Assembly (NCBI RefSeq): GCF_030272615.1
Contig: NC_081412.1
Span: forward strand, 474,865,657 to 474,929,656
Direction of reading: 5' to 3'
DNA length: 64,000 nt
Origin: Cryptomeria japonica
Lineage: Eukaryota > Streptophyta > Pinopsida > Cupressales > Cupressaceae
Part shown: positions 36,260 through 47,400 of the stretch, one piece after another
Numbering within the stretch: the stretch's first letter is position 1
How the letters are laid out: the number at the start of each line of letters is the position of its first letter
Notes under the pieces: model-generated
The model's database searches: none
The model's input: only the letters and a program-made list of their open reading frames with translations
What the model was told of the DNA's origin: nothing
Program-made: the position numbers and the translations under genes

Positions 36260-37050
36260 TCTTGGCGAATATTTAATTTTAAAAAAAAAAATAATAATGT
36301 TTATTGGCGAATCTTTATTTTTTTATTAAAAAAAATTAATTTTATTGACGAATTTGTTTATATCAATTTTTACTGGTAAAAATATTGGCGAATCTTGAAA
36401 AATGATCATTGTATGCATTAATTACTATTTCATTTCCTTTCATTTAAAAATAATCTTTTATAAAAAAGTAAAGGCATGAACGTTGAAATCATTAATGAGT
36501 TTAAGGGTTAGACTATACTTTATTTGGTTTCTACCATTAACTTAAAATAATCTAATAGCCCTCTTTCTATTTTGTGAGATAAAATTTACAAACAATTTGT
36601 AACTCATGGGGCCAAAAATTGCTTTTAGACCATTGGTTTTCATTGAAGTCAACAATTCAAAAACAATTTCAAACCCCACGAGCATTACAACTTGTAGGTA
36701 CATTTTACCTCATGGAATACAATGAAGGTAATGCATTAGATTTATTTTAAATCAATGGTGGAAATAAAAGATTGTTGATATAACCCTAAAGTAGCTAATA
36801 ATTATGATATATTATTGCTGAATTAATTTGGATTTCTACAATCAATTATAAAATGTTGGCGAATCTAATCCCACCATGTATCAAATATTGTGGCGAATCT
36901 TTAAGTTAAAAAAACTAATAAAATAAATTCTCTGGCGATTTAAATAACATTAAAATAATAAATTTGTAAAATTGTGGCCATTTATGTAACCTTAAAAGTT
37001 GAAATTATTAGCAAAATTAGATTCCCAAATTTCAAAAAATAGCCAATTGG
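36260..37050 (+). repeat. dispersed TGGCGAATCTT motif cluster
   Basis: TGGCGAAT or a close variant recurs within about 800 bases (near 36264, 36305, 36386, 36855 and 36891), with looser versions near 36350, 36932 and 37042. Spacing is irregular, so this is not a simple tandem array. Confidence 0.6.
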
Positions 37051-37473
37051 CAAATATTAGCCACAAAATTTTTCACTGGAAAAGTGGTTTGCAAGCATTG
37101 GATGATATGTTCCCTTCAACCACTTACCATTTTGGTAGGAATTTATTTATTTGGGGGGCTACGTAGTCTCTTACTTTGCGTCTTATGAGCAGACTATTGA
37201 TTGGATTCTTCTGATGGACGTAGTTTTTGGGGGTATTGGTGTGATACCTCCATACATCACATGATCTATCACTTATATATATTTTGCATATCTCCTTTTT
37301 TGAGAGGAGTTTTGTCCCCTGAGGTTATCTCCTTTTCTCTATTTGTAAGAGATTAGTTGAATCACTAGTTGGGTATGGGTACCTAGCATAGCCTAGTTAT
37401 TGGGACCCATATATTGCACCATTATAATTAGTCTTGAATCATATGCATAATAATTTCTCTCTCTAAGATGCAC

Positions 37474-37484
37474 TTAAGGGGGGG
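37474..37484 (+). other. polypurine tract of the LARD-like element
   Basis: TTAAGGGGGGG ends directly at the first base of the 3' LTR. Confidence 0.85.
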
Positions 37485-37806
37485 CGTAAGAGTAAATTAG
37501 ATTTATTCTATTTACTCTAATAGCTTTACGTAGGATAGCTTTATTTGTCACATGAAATAATCATCTAATATTATTCATGTTAGTTATCTTAGGTGTCCTT
37601 CTAGATAGGTATGAGTTAGCATTATGTATTTAACATTGTATTGAGAGTAGTTGCACCTACTCCATCTTAGTTGCCTATATAAGCAAGCTCATTGTACATT
37701 TGTAAAACTTCTCAATACAATTCATTTTCTAGTGAACATTATTTCTCTCTTCTTGTGGAAGTGCTTGTAGTTATGGTATTGGCTTCAGAGGTTAGAAATT
37801 CCAACA
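37485..37806 (+). repeat. 3' LTR of the LARD-like element
   Basis: Starts CGTAAGAG (TG changed to CG) and ends TTCCAACA. Same length as its partner within one base. Confidence 0.93.
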
Positions 37807-37811
37807 AGAAA

Positions 37812-40800
37812 TTGTTGATATCAAAAGAGCCATTAAAAATATATTGAGTGTCTTTTATTCTTTTGATCAAGGTGGAAAGAGATAGACAGATGGCCCAATC
37901 TTGAAGTCAAGGCATTTTGCGTAAAACCTTAATGCTTCCTCCTCTCCCTTTCTCTTTCATTCACAACTTCACTCTTCTTTAACTTTTATTTTTTCCTCTT
38001 CTTTGTTATGACAAATAGGGGTGGTTCTAGTATTTCAAATTCTTCTCATTCCTAGCTATGATAGTTTTGTAGAATGGAAACCAATGACATAGAGGAACTT
38101 GTACATTGTAGGCTATAGTACTATCATGGTACCAATATAATTTTTGTTGGTGAGAGAATAAAGAGTTAATGGTTGTGGTAAAACTCATAAGTCACACCTT
38201 AGAACGACAAAATAAATTCAAACAAGGGCTAGATGAGATCTTTCCAAGGACATAAGGTTTCATTCTTTTTTGACCTACATAAGAACACAAACTTCTTCCA
38301 AGCCAATAGGAAGCTCACCTCTCAATTGTTGGCTTTCTTACAAGCCACCCTCAATTTAGGATTCTTTAATGGAACTTGTTATTTTCACAACATGAACTCT
38401 AACAATTCAAACATTTTCACAATAGGGTTACCCAAAGACCTTCATTCCACTGGGCATGGAACCAACCTACACACTTTATTTTATGCATTAATATATCCAT
38501 GTATCGATAACATTTAGAGAAACAAACTTTAAACACATACAATCATGCACATGATTTGATCAATTTCATCTAGAAACTTAATGAAACCTTAACATAGAAT
38601 TTAATAATTATATTATTTGCATTAATATATTTAAAATACATTAGTTGTTTAAAGTCATTCAATAAGTAAAAACTTTACAGGTATTGCTCGAAACGAAAAA
38701 TAATCTCACCATAGATAATCAAAGCATTTGATTGAACATTTAATTTTAATACCCTAGAATTGAGATATTATTCATCCAATAACAAACTTAAGACCTAGTG
38801 AATCAATAATTATCCATCCAATAGGAACTATAATCTTGGCATGCTATGGTGGACCTCACAATGTTTAAAGGTCTTTATCATATTTCTAAATGACTACTCT
38901 AAACAATACCAAATTTATTAATCAAAGGTAGATTTTGACTAACAAAAATAAGATAAATATTTATCACTTTTAACTTTAAATTAAACCTTCATTTAACATT
39001 TAATAAAAATAAATTGATATTAATTATTTAATAAAAAAATATTTACTGGTACAATATTTTCTAAGTTTTGATTAGATAAAACAAGGATTGGTCAGAGCCA
39101 TTACATAACCACCATGTAAGGACACAAAAAGGGGAACTCACTAGTAATGAGCCCACTAAGACACAAAAACCAAAAAAGGCAAACCTTTTCTTGACAAATG
39201 CTTTTGATCAGAACACCAAACTAGCAGGAACAAAGTTCCCTACAACACAAAATCACCTAATCATAACAAAGGGGTTCAGAAAAGCACCTCAAACCATCGT
39301 CATACAAATACCCCTTGCACTAGATCTAAAACAATCAAACGAGCAGAAAAAAATAATGAATTTGAAAGGCTTTCCACAACCTTTTACCTAGAGGACCACC
39401 TTGTGCCAATAATTTCTTAGACAAGGAAGAAACCCAAAAGGAGCTGTAAGAACCCACAAATGGACCACTTGACTAACTCACCACATGAACCATAGGAGGA
39501 TGAGGGGGTGCAGGGAAAGAAGCACAAGCCCAAGAAGAAAACAATATCCCCAAAAGGAGGTCTGACACCGCCAAAGGAATGGGTAAGAAAGGAGCACAAC
39601 TCTCTCTTGTTAAATGCTCCTCAAATAGCCAGCCCTCAGCATCCATCCACTACCCTCCCACAAATGACAACACCAAACCCACTTCAAAAGGAAGATCATT
39701 ATCCCCTAAGAATTGCACATACCCCAAAACCCCAAGGACCTAAACCAACCCCCACATCAAATCCCACCAAAGGTGGAGAATATTTCATCCCAAATCCATC
39801 AAAACAAAAAGAGGGAAACTCACCTCAAGAGCCCCTCTAGAAAAGGGATCCTGAATACTCACCATCTTTGACCAAAGACAACCAACGTTGGAGGCATATA
39901 GCAGAATAGGGGCACTATTTTGAGTGGTCCACCACATGCTAGTAGAAGGGGTGTCAAACACCTTCACAATAACTATCGCCAAAACAGTCCATAGTCTACT
40001 CAAACAGAATATAGGAGGCATAGAATGAGGATCCCAAAAATGAGCGAGAAACAATATGAAACAAAGGCCTCAAATCCACAAGCAATCAACAAACACTAGG
40101 AAAAGAAACACATCCCACAAGGGGCAACCACCTCAAGGAGCTCCACTAAATTAGAAGCTCTAACAACGATTGTCCACACCTATTGATAAACAATTCATAA
40201 ATTACAGACCTTGTGCAGAAAACACCAACAAACAAAGGTTGTAGAAGTGGCAAGCATAACCTTGACAAAATATACAATGGAAGCCACACCCATAGCCCAC
40301 ATGCACTAAAGCCAGGGCCCATATTGACCAACATACACCCCATCAATAGCATGAAATAGAACCGCCATTCCATGACCCCAATAGGACATCCTGAAGAAGG
40401 CCTCCAACACCCCTATCAATTAGATTATGAGGTCTCCCCAAAGAAAGCCTACATAAACAACCCACTAGCTAGAAGGAGAAATAGTCCCCATCCGACCAAG
40501 CATGAATAGTCACTTCTGCGTTGAACGAAAAACCCATGAGAATCCTTTTATAATTTAAGAGTGGAAGGAGAAATAGCCCCCATCCGATCAAGCATGAATA
40601 GTCACTTCTGTGTTGAACGAAAAACCCACGAGAATCCTTTCCATATCTGAAGGGAAGCTATCTCAGACTTGACCAACCACAAGAGAAAACTGTCACAAAC
40701 ACAAACCCCACAAATAGGGGTACCACGAGAGAGCCTTCCGCTCAAAGAAGACCACAAACACACATGCCTTGCCCAAGGAAACATAGTACAAGGCAGATCC

Positions 40801-41246
40801 ACCCTCATTTAAGTCACCATCGACACTTTCTCCTTCCCGATACATTGAATCGCTAACACCTCCTCCTCCGCTACTCTACTTCCCCATCTTTAAAACCTTC
40901 TAGTTTATAAACAATAAACATTCTCTAAGCTAACAACATTTTCTAAGTTAAAAAATATAAACAGTAACTTTATTCTTGATCAAGAACATGCAACTGCAAT
41001 AATAAAATTGTTGTTTGTCAATACAATATATGAATAATAACTTACTTTTTATGATCACTTCCAAAACAAGGAAACCCAAATTAAGATCGAAGAAATCTAG
41101 TAACATAAAATAACCTCTTTCTTGGCTATTCTTAAACCAACCGTCTAGTGAAATTCATCTTTAAAAAAGTGCGATGATGATAAATGCAAGACTGAAATTA
41201 TAAAAATAATATTGCAAATATGCTTCTATTATCTCTATACGCATTC
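37812..41246. other. spacer upstream of the NLR gene
   Basis: No gene is supported. An ORF at 38233-38517 (94 codons) resembles nothing I know. From about 39110 to 40870 the composition changes to A/C-rich with few stops on the + strand and Pro/Thr/Lys-rich translations (39191-39391, 39508-39840). That looks like an old decayed coding or repeat segment of unknown type. Confidence 0.5.
40473..40643. repeat. two-copy tandem repeat, 91-base period
   Basis: GAAGGAGAAATAG, ATCCGA, CAAGCATGAATAGTCACTTC and GTTGAACGAAAAACCCA recur in the same order starting at 40473 and 40564. Confidence 0.9.
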
Positions 41247-41254
41247 TATAAAAG
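41247..41254 (+). promoter_or_regulatory. TATA box of the NLR gene
   Basis: TATAAAAG lies 283 bases before the start codon. A start of transcription about 30 bases downstream would give a leader near 250 bases long. It is the best TATA candidate in the region. Confidence 0.6.
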
Positions 41255-41407
41255 AGAGATTATTTAAACCGAAATGTGGGCCGACCATCGAATGTTGCGA
41301 GACTGCAAAAGAATAGAAGGGGAAATCGTCCATAGTAGAGATGGCATAAAGCAAGAAAGTAGGGAATGTCAGGTTCTGTAGAAAATACGTTCAAGGAAAA
41401 AAGATCC

Positions 41408-41452
41408 ATGGTTGATCTTCAGACAGGCACAGCAGGATATGTTTGGTTGTAA
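41408..41452 (+). promoter_or_regulatory. upstream ORF, 14 codons
   Basis: ATG at 41408 reads MVDLQTGTAGYVWL and stops at 41452, 77 bases before the NLR start. A second uORF of 22 codons (41439-41507) overlaps it in another frame. Several more ATGs lie in the predicted leader. Such uORFs often reduce translation of the main ORF, which would suit an NLR whose overproduction is harmful. Confidence 0.4.
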
Positions 41453-41529
41453 TCTACACTTATATAACAGTGCTTCGATCAGTTCTCTTAATTTCCTTTT
41501 GCATTAAGAGCCTGTTTGTTTTTGGACAA

Positions 41530-44238
41530 ATGGATTCCATTAGTGGAAAAGTGAAAGAGATTATAAGCAATCGCTTGCAGGCAATTGCGAAAGAGATTAA
41601 GCATTTAACTAGTGTGCCCAACGATGCCCAGCACCTCCGCGTGGAGATAGATCATGTGAAGGGTATAGTCGATCATATTAACAGTCGGCTAAGTTGGAAA
41701 GGTCGACAGCCTTTGGCAGTGGTGAGTATTTGGGTGAGCACACAAGAGCAAATCGTCCAATCTGCTGAAGAGGTGTTTCTCCAGTACGTTGAAAACAAGC
41801 ACCGTCGCTTCTGTTGTTGCTGCCCTCACTGTTTCCTTGTCAAAAGATCCAGTCGAAAGATCCGTAATGCTCTAGCGGAAATAGATGATCTTCTGAAGAT
41901 GAAAGATTCAGATTTTCCTAAGAATGGAGACCTGGAAGAGCCTCCGGAGAGGCTGATGCCGCCCATGGGGAAGGAGCTGGTTGGCGCGTTTGTTCAGGAG
42001 AAGCTGTCGGAGCTGGAGACGTGGGTGCTGGAAGATGACTCTGTTCGTGTGGTTGGCGTCTATGGAATGCCCGGCTTGGGAAAGACTTCCTTGCTCAAAC
42101 AAATCAACAACAATGTAAAGGTAATCAATTTCTTTAAGCTTGTGATTTGGGTTACTGTGTCTGGAGAATCCGATATCTCCGCGCTCCAGAGGCGTATTTT
42201 TGAGACAATTGAGTTGCCTTGGCGATCCAATTTGAGCATTGACGAAGCTGCAGGAGTCTTACTTTCGGTTTTCAAGGAGAGGCGACTGCTGCTCATTTTG
42301 GACGATGTGCGGAGAAGCATAGATGTTTCTAATTTGGGGATTTCTGTCTCTGAGAATACAAAAAAAGTCGTACTTACCTCCAGGGATAAAGAGGTGTGCA
42401 GTAGCATGAGAGCAGACAAGATGATCGCAATGAAGCATCTGACGGAGGAAGAAGGTTGGGATCTTTTCTGCAGAGGAGCCTTCGTAGCTGGCGAGGATCA
42501 GAATATGGATAGCGAGATAGAACAATTGGCCAGATCAGTTGCAAAGGAGTGTAAAGGGCATCCCCTGGCCATTAAAACCCTTGCTCGGACAACGCCGCCG
42601 CTTCACAGCACTGCCCCGTCGGCATGGGAAAACATTCTGAAGGAGCTAAAGGAGATTGATCCCCAGTTTCATCGCATTCACGAAGAGATTCTGAGCGAAT
42701 TGTTCAAGCCACTGAAGCACAGCTACGATGCTCTGGAAACAGATGAGCTCAGGCTTTGTTTCCTGTACTTGGCAGCTTATAGAGAACACGAAGAAATCGA
42801 CGCGGATCAATTGATACAGTTGTGGTTGGCAGAGGGTCTAGTGAAAAGCAGATTTGAAGGGCGCTACGTTTTTCTCAAGATCTTGGCGGACCGATGTTTG
42901 GTCGACATTGAGGTTAAAGAGGAAAACGGCCATGATATTTGGAAAGTGAAAATCCATGATTTGCTCAGAGATATGGCGGTACACATCGCTGAGATCGACC
43001 AGAAAAGCTTGTTCCGTGCAGGTCAGAGTTTAACAGAGTTTCGGTACTCTTTATTTGCAAATCCACAATGGGTGAGGATATCATTGATCCATAAACGTAT
43101 CAGTTTTCTGCCAGACAAATTTGTTTGCAGGAAGCTAATGACTCTGTTGCTGAACTCGAATACAATTGAAGAGGTTCCGGAGGGCTTCCTGGATAAGCTG
43201 GATATGTTAATGGTGCTTGATCTCAGCAACACGCCCATCAAATTCTTGCCAAAGTCCATCTACCTTTTGAATAATCTCAAATATCTCCAGCTTTCCAATA
43301 CCCAGATTAGGGTACTCCATGATCAAACATTTGAGTTGAATAGAGTGCAGTTTTTAGATCTTTCTTTCTCCCTTCTCATCACTATTCAATCCATGATAAA
43401 GGAGATGAAAAGTCTCCAAATTCTCAAGTTAGCCCACTGTTATGATTTGGAGTTCGTTTCCCCCGACATATCACAGCTAACTAGTTTGGAAGAGCTTGAC
43501 ATGTGGAAGACCCTGTTTGCATTTTCGCCGGAATTGGAAACAGGTGAAGAAATAAAGAAGGCTTCTTTGCAAGATATATGCAAACTCCATCGTCTCAAGC
43601 GTCTCCGTCTAACCCTAAAATCGCCAATTGAGGAACGGACAGTGGGGAATCTAGTGGAGCTTCAAGAACTTTGGCTACTTTGGATGCCCCAAGTCCGTCA
43701 AACACATCTGCCCACTGACATGCGGGCCATGCACAACCTGGAGAAGCTCCACCTGTATGACTGTCACCTTGAGGGAACCCCTGATTTATTCTCAGAATTG
43801 CAAAATCTCAACTACATAAAGTTGAAATCTTCTAATTTACTGCTCACTCTTTCCGGATTAGGGTTGGGCAGATTATCCAGTTTGAAGGAAATGGAGATTG
43901 AGGAATGCCTTCTACTCACAGAGCTGGGAGAAGAATTTGGGAGGAAAGACTGCTTTCCAAGGCTGCGCAAGCTCAAACTGTGGATGTTACCTTCTCTGGA
44001 GAGTCTGTCTACTTCTGTGGAAGAGGGGGCTTTGCCCATGTTGCAGACTTTGGCTATATTCCATTGCATGAAGTTTAAAGTACTTCCATGCGGACTTGAT
44101 AATCTCAAGTCTCTCGAACAGATCAGAGGATATAAGGAATGGTGGAATGAAATTAACTGGGAAGATGAAGTGATGAAGAACCATCTTTATGGTAAGTATG
44201 TCGAAATTGTGCAAATCCGTGATAATTGTCATGTTTAA
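41530..44238 (+). CDS. CC-NB-ARC-LRR (CNL) disease resistance protein homologue
   Basis: An intracellular immune receptor: the NB-ARC acts as an ATP/ADP switch and the LRR senses effectors or guarded host proteins. The ORF gives 902 residues without an intron. The start is the ATG at 41530 in good context (ACAAATGG); the open frame extends upstream only to a TTG. Domains: N-terminal helical/CC region 1-150 with a CCCCPHC cluster at 95-101; P-loop GMPGLGKTS 179-187; FKLVIWVTVS (RNBS-A) 202-211; kinase-2 LLLILDDV 253-260; VVLTSRD (RNBS-B) 280-286; GLPL variant GHPLA 343-347; LCFLYLAAY (RNBS-D) 409-417; MHD variant IHD 475-477; LRRs about 510-880. The YGMPGLGKTSLLKQINN region resembles RPS5-type CNLs. 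Kinase-2 lacks the Trp usual in CNLs (DDVRR). GC content is clearly above its surroundings. The 3' end may be spliced (donor at 44191). Confidence 0.93.
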   Translation: MDSISGKVKEIISNRLQAIAKEIKHLTSVPNDAQHLRVEIDHVKGIVDHINSRLSWKGRQPLAVVSIWVSTQEQIVQSAEEVFLQYVENKHRRFCCCCPHCFLVKRSSRKIRNALAEIDDLLKMKDSDFPKNGDLEEPPERLMPPMGKELVGAFVQEKLSELETWVLEDDSVRVVGVYGMPGLGKTSLLKQINNNVKVINFFKLVIWVTVSGESDISALQRRIFETIELPWRSNLSIDEAAGVLLSVFKERRLLLILDDVRRSIDVSNLGISVSENTKKVVLTSRDKEVCSSMRADKMIAMKHLTEEEGWDLFCRGAFVAGEDQNMDSEIEQLARSVAKECKGHPLAIKTLARTTPPLHSTAPSAWENILKELKEIDPQFHRIHEEILSELFKPLKHSYDALETDELRLCFLYLAAYREHEEIDADQLIQLWLAEGLVKSRFEGRYVFLKILADRCLVDIEVKEENGHDIWKVKIHDLLRDMAVHIAEIDQKSLFRAGQSLTEFRYSLFANPQWVRISLIHKRISFLPDKFVCRKLMTLLLNSNTIEEVPEGFLDKLDMLMVLDLSNTPIKFLPKSIYLLNNLKYLQLSNTQIRVLHDQTFELNRVQFLDLSFSLLITIQSMIKEMKSLQILKLAHCYDLEFVSPDISQLTSLEELDMWKTLFAFSPELETGEEIKKASLQDICKLHRLKRLRLTLKSPIEERTVGNLVELQELWLLWMPQVRQTHLPTDMRAMHNLEKLHLYDCHLEGTPDLFSELQNLNYIKLKSSNLLLTLSGLGLGRLSSLKEMEIEECLLLTELGEEFGRKDCFPRLRKLKLWMLPSLESLSTSVEEGALPMLQTLAIFHCMKFKVLPCGLDNLKSLEQIRGYKEWWNEINWEDEVMKNHLYGKYVEIVQIRDNCHV

Positions 44239-44348
44239 CACATAGTTTTCCTTAACTAAGAAGCATGAAATAATTGCTTGTATGAATCAGACGCTATTTA
44301 TTTCGCAAAGTATTGCTTCCATGTGTAATTATCAAGTTTAACTTACAG
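44191..44348 (+). other. possible alternative 3' intron of the NLR gene
   Basis: G|GTAAGTATG at 44191-44200 is a near-perfect donor and CTTACAG at 44342-44348 is a good acceptor. Removing 44192-44348 would replace the last 15 residues by Val-Ser-Pro and a stop. This is inference from splice consensus only. Confidence 0.35.
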
Positions 44349-44438
44349 TTTCCCCCTAAGTAAGAAGCAAGGAATAATTGTTTGGATGACTCAGACGCTG
44401 TTTGTTTTAAAAAAGTATTGCTTGTGTCTAATGATGTA
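44233..44438 (+). repeat. two-copy tandem duplication spanning the NLR stop codon, 103-base period
   Basis: GTTTAAC, AGAAGCA, GGAATAATTG/GAAATAATTG, TCAGACGCT and AAGTATTGCTT occur in the same order from 44233 and again from 44336. The first copy contains the NLR stop; the second contains the possible splice acceptor. Confidence 0.85.
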
Positions 44439-47400
44439 TTGATATTTAACTTATTAGACAGTTTCAGCTCGTTACTCTAGATATGCCAACAAAACAGAGT
44501 AATATTGCCTTTTAGAAAACCACTTTCATAAGAGCTTCAGATATTTCCTTTTACGAAACACAGGGCTCGGAGTTCAAATGTTTTTTTTAAGTTCTTACGG
44601 GTAATAAAATTATCTAAAACTATGAATTCAAAAAGTTTATTTTAATTTGAAGTTACTAGTTAGCATTCCAATCAACTTAGGAAATGGATTCAAAATGTTT
44701 GATTGTTTTTATTTGTAGATACAAAGTTACCATTTCATCTAACTTATGATCAAAGTGATATTAATTGAGAAAATTCATAAGTCAATATAAAATTTATTTG
44801 ATGAAGTTAACATAAATGTTCGTATAAAGGATGGATAATAATGAATGTTTGGAAAAAAATATGAAATGAATTTTTTAGTGATTTTTTCTTTAAAATCACA
44901 AGCATGTATTACAAATTACAATCAAAATGAAGGAAGAAATCCAAACCCACAATATTTTTTGTACCAAATTAGAGGCATGCATCTTTCAATTTACTAACAT
45001 TGTAACTATCTACAAAAGCAAGACTAGAGGCAACAATATCCACATATATGTCTTTACATAATTTTGATTCACATAGTCGATAGTCACAAAGACATATTGA
45101 GAGTGGGGCCAAATTAGTATATGCAAAATATCAACTTTACTTCCAATTTTTGATTAGGATCATTAATAGATCTTATTTTAACATTAAAGAAACTAAGTAA
45201 ATGAAAAACACAATCACACATTAACACACGGGAACACTAGATATACATGTAGACCCAAAAGGGGAAAAATACAATCAGAATAGTTTCTTGGATTTACTAC
45301 CCAAATCCAACCTACCAAAGATAACAAAGAACTTATAATATTATGTGGGCACCAACCTATAGGAATTACAATCTCAAACGTAGACACTAATCCCCAATTA
45401 TATTTGTAGGCACTGACCTTCAGGAGACATTGATCCCTAAACTCAAGAAGTGAGCACCAACTTAGATAATGAGGAACCAACATAAATTACAACCTGATTT
45501 ATGAAAATTATTTCATGTGTACTTTCAAAGATTATCCTTCAAGATCACTCTAATTTGATATTCTTCTAAGAACCCTCACAATGTGCATGAGATGTACATT
45601 TTAGTTTGCACATGTCAACACAAATTGAGTAGACAACTTGGACAAATTATTTCACAGTTATCAGTTTCAACCTCTCATTATCACATGAAAAGACTATAGA
45701 TAAGTTTAATATGCATTTCACTAGTAATTACAACCTCAAGTTATCCTAGAACATATTTACAACATGTACAATTTGGCCACAAGTATATTACACAAAACAA
45801 ACTTGTAGTTGGTATGTTCCTAAAGCCCACCCATTACACAAGGAGTAGAAACACACTATGCATCACCCAAAACTTCCTCAGCTCATTTTGGAGACTTCTC
45901 TAATTAGTACACATACCATTCTCTGGCTCATCCAATTGAAACATTAACACAATCAATAACCTAACAAAGTGAACACTCTGTCACTTATAACTTTTTGTCC
46001 ACTTGACCACAACCTATGAAACTTGGGCATATGATACTTCATATACAACTTTACTATACTTCAAAACCGCAAGCCATAATACATGATTGTGGTATAATGC
46101 AATAACAAAATCCATGACATTCCAACTAGGTGCACACACTATCTTTGAGCAATAGACCCTAGTAACATGTCGCAAACACTTATGGAACTATGCAAGGGTA
46201 ATATACAATCAAGAAACATGAATATTGATACATGATAATAACATTAAGAGATCTATTATAAATTCTTTACTGTGTCATTCACTATTGTTAAATAGTCTTA
46301 CATGACATGATAGAAGTAAGAAATAATTGAAAAATCCTCTTAAAACCTTGAGATCAATGACAATACTATCAACACCTTTGACATCAATGTCAACGCCTTT
46401 GACACGAATGAGAATATTATGTCCAACAAAAGTAGCCTTTGTATTTTTAAACAGTAGATATATGTTATAGCATAAAAACATTATACCAATGTATCTATTT
46501 TTGACATGAATGAGAACATTATGTCCAACAAAAAATGTCGTAGTCTTTTTAAATTGGATGTATGTGTTATAGCATGTAAACATTCTACTAATGTATCTAT
46601 TTTTTAAGGTAATGATAATGAATTTGTTATATTAAATCTTCATTAGGAAGAGTGTCTCTGTAAAAAAAAATGTGGTATACTTTGTAAATGGTCACAAGTA
46701 CAAATATAATAAATGTTAGCTAATTTAAAAATAAAATTAAATGATATATTAATTAATAACAATGAAAACATAAAAAATACCATGAAAACATGTTTCATTA
46801 TGCAATACTCTTATTATGTTTACATACGACTACCATTATATTATGAAAAATGCAAATAATTTCTATATACAGTACAAACCTTGATACAAGGTACATAGAT
46901 TGTACCAAAAACCACAAGTCTAAAACACTCAACCTGTATAGATTACTATTTTTAATTTTTACGCATTCCAATATTAGCCATTAAGAAATAATATCACTTA
47001 ATATTTATAAACATTCATTAAAATTATATATTTAAAAAGAATTAATTATCTTGAACACTTTTGGATCTATTTACTCAATAACAAGCTTGTTTTTATCCTC
47101 CTTTATAGAATCAAATAATAATTCTCTAAATATTTGTGACTATGCAACCAAAACAAGTTTATGAGCATAAAATTTCTCCCTACTTACACCAAAAGTCATA
47201 ACCTAGACTTGTTGATTATAAAGAATTGCACAAAAGTGCATCCCTCTATTCAATTCAAGAATAGATATAGAGTTAACTCTAGGTCCTTATGTAGCAAGAA
47301 ACACAACAACTTTAATGTATAGGTTTTTTTTTTGAATCCATTTTTGAGAGAATCTAATGTTTCAAGTGTAGCATGTCAAAATAATCATTTATAGTCCTAT

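Larger units (their letters stand above)
34543..37806 (+). mobile_element. non-coding LARD-like LTR retrotransposon with perfect target duplication
   Basis: LTRs of 323 bp (34543-34865) and 322 bp (37485-37806) flank a 2.6 kb interior. The 5-base sequence AGAAA lies on both sides (34538-34542 and 37807-37811). TGATATCAGAGC follows the 5' LTR directly and AAGGGGGGG precedes the 3' LTR. The interior has no recognisable gag or pol; its ORFs are short. It holds a cluster of TGGCGAAT motifs and one perfect hairpin. It must have used proteins made elsewhere. Confidence 0.93.

Noticed and set aside
38233-38517. 94-codon ORF
   Set aside because: No recognised motif, no neighbouring exons; kept only as a remark in the spacer entry.
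41443-41529. Upstream extension of the NLR reading frame with a hydrophobic N-terminus
   Set aside because: It begins with TTG, not ATG; the first in-frame ATG is 41530 and starts a sensible helical domain.
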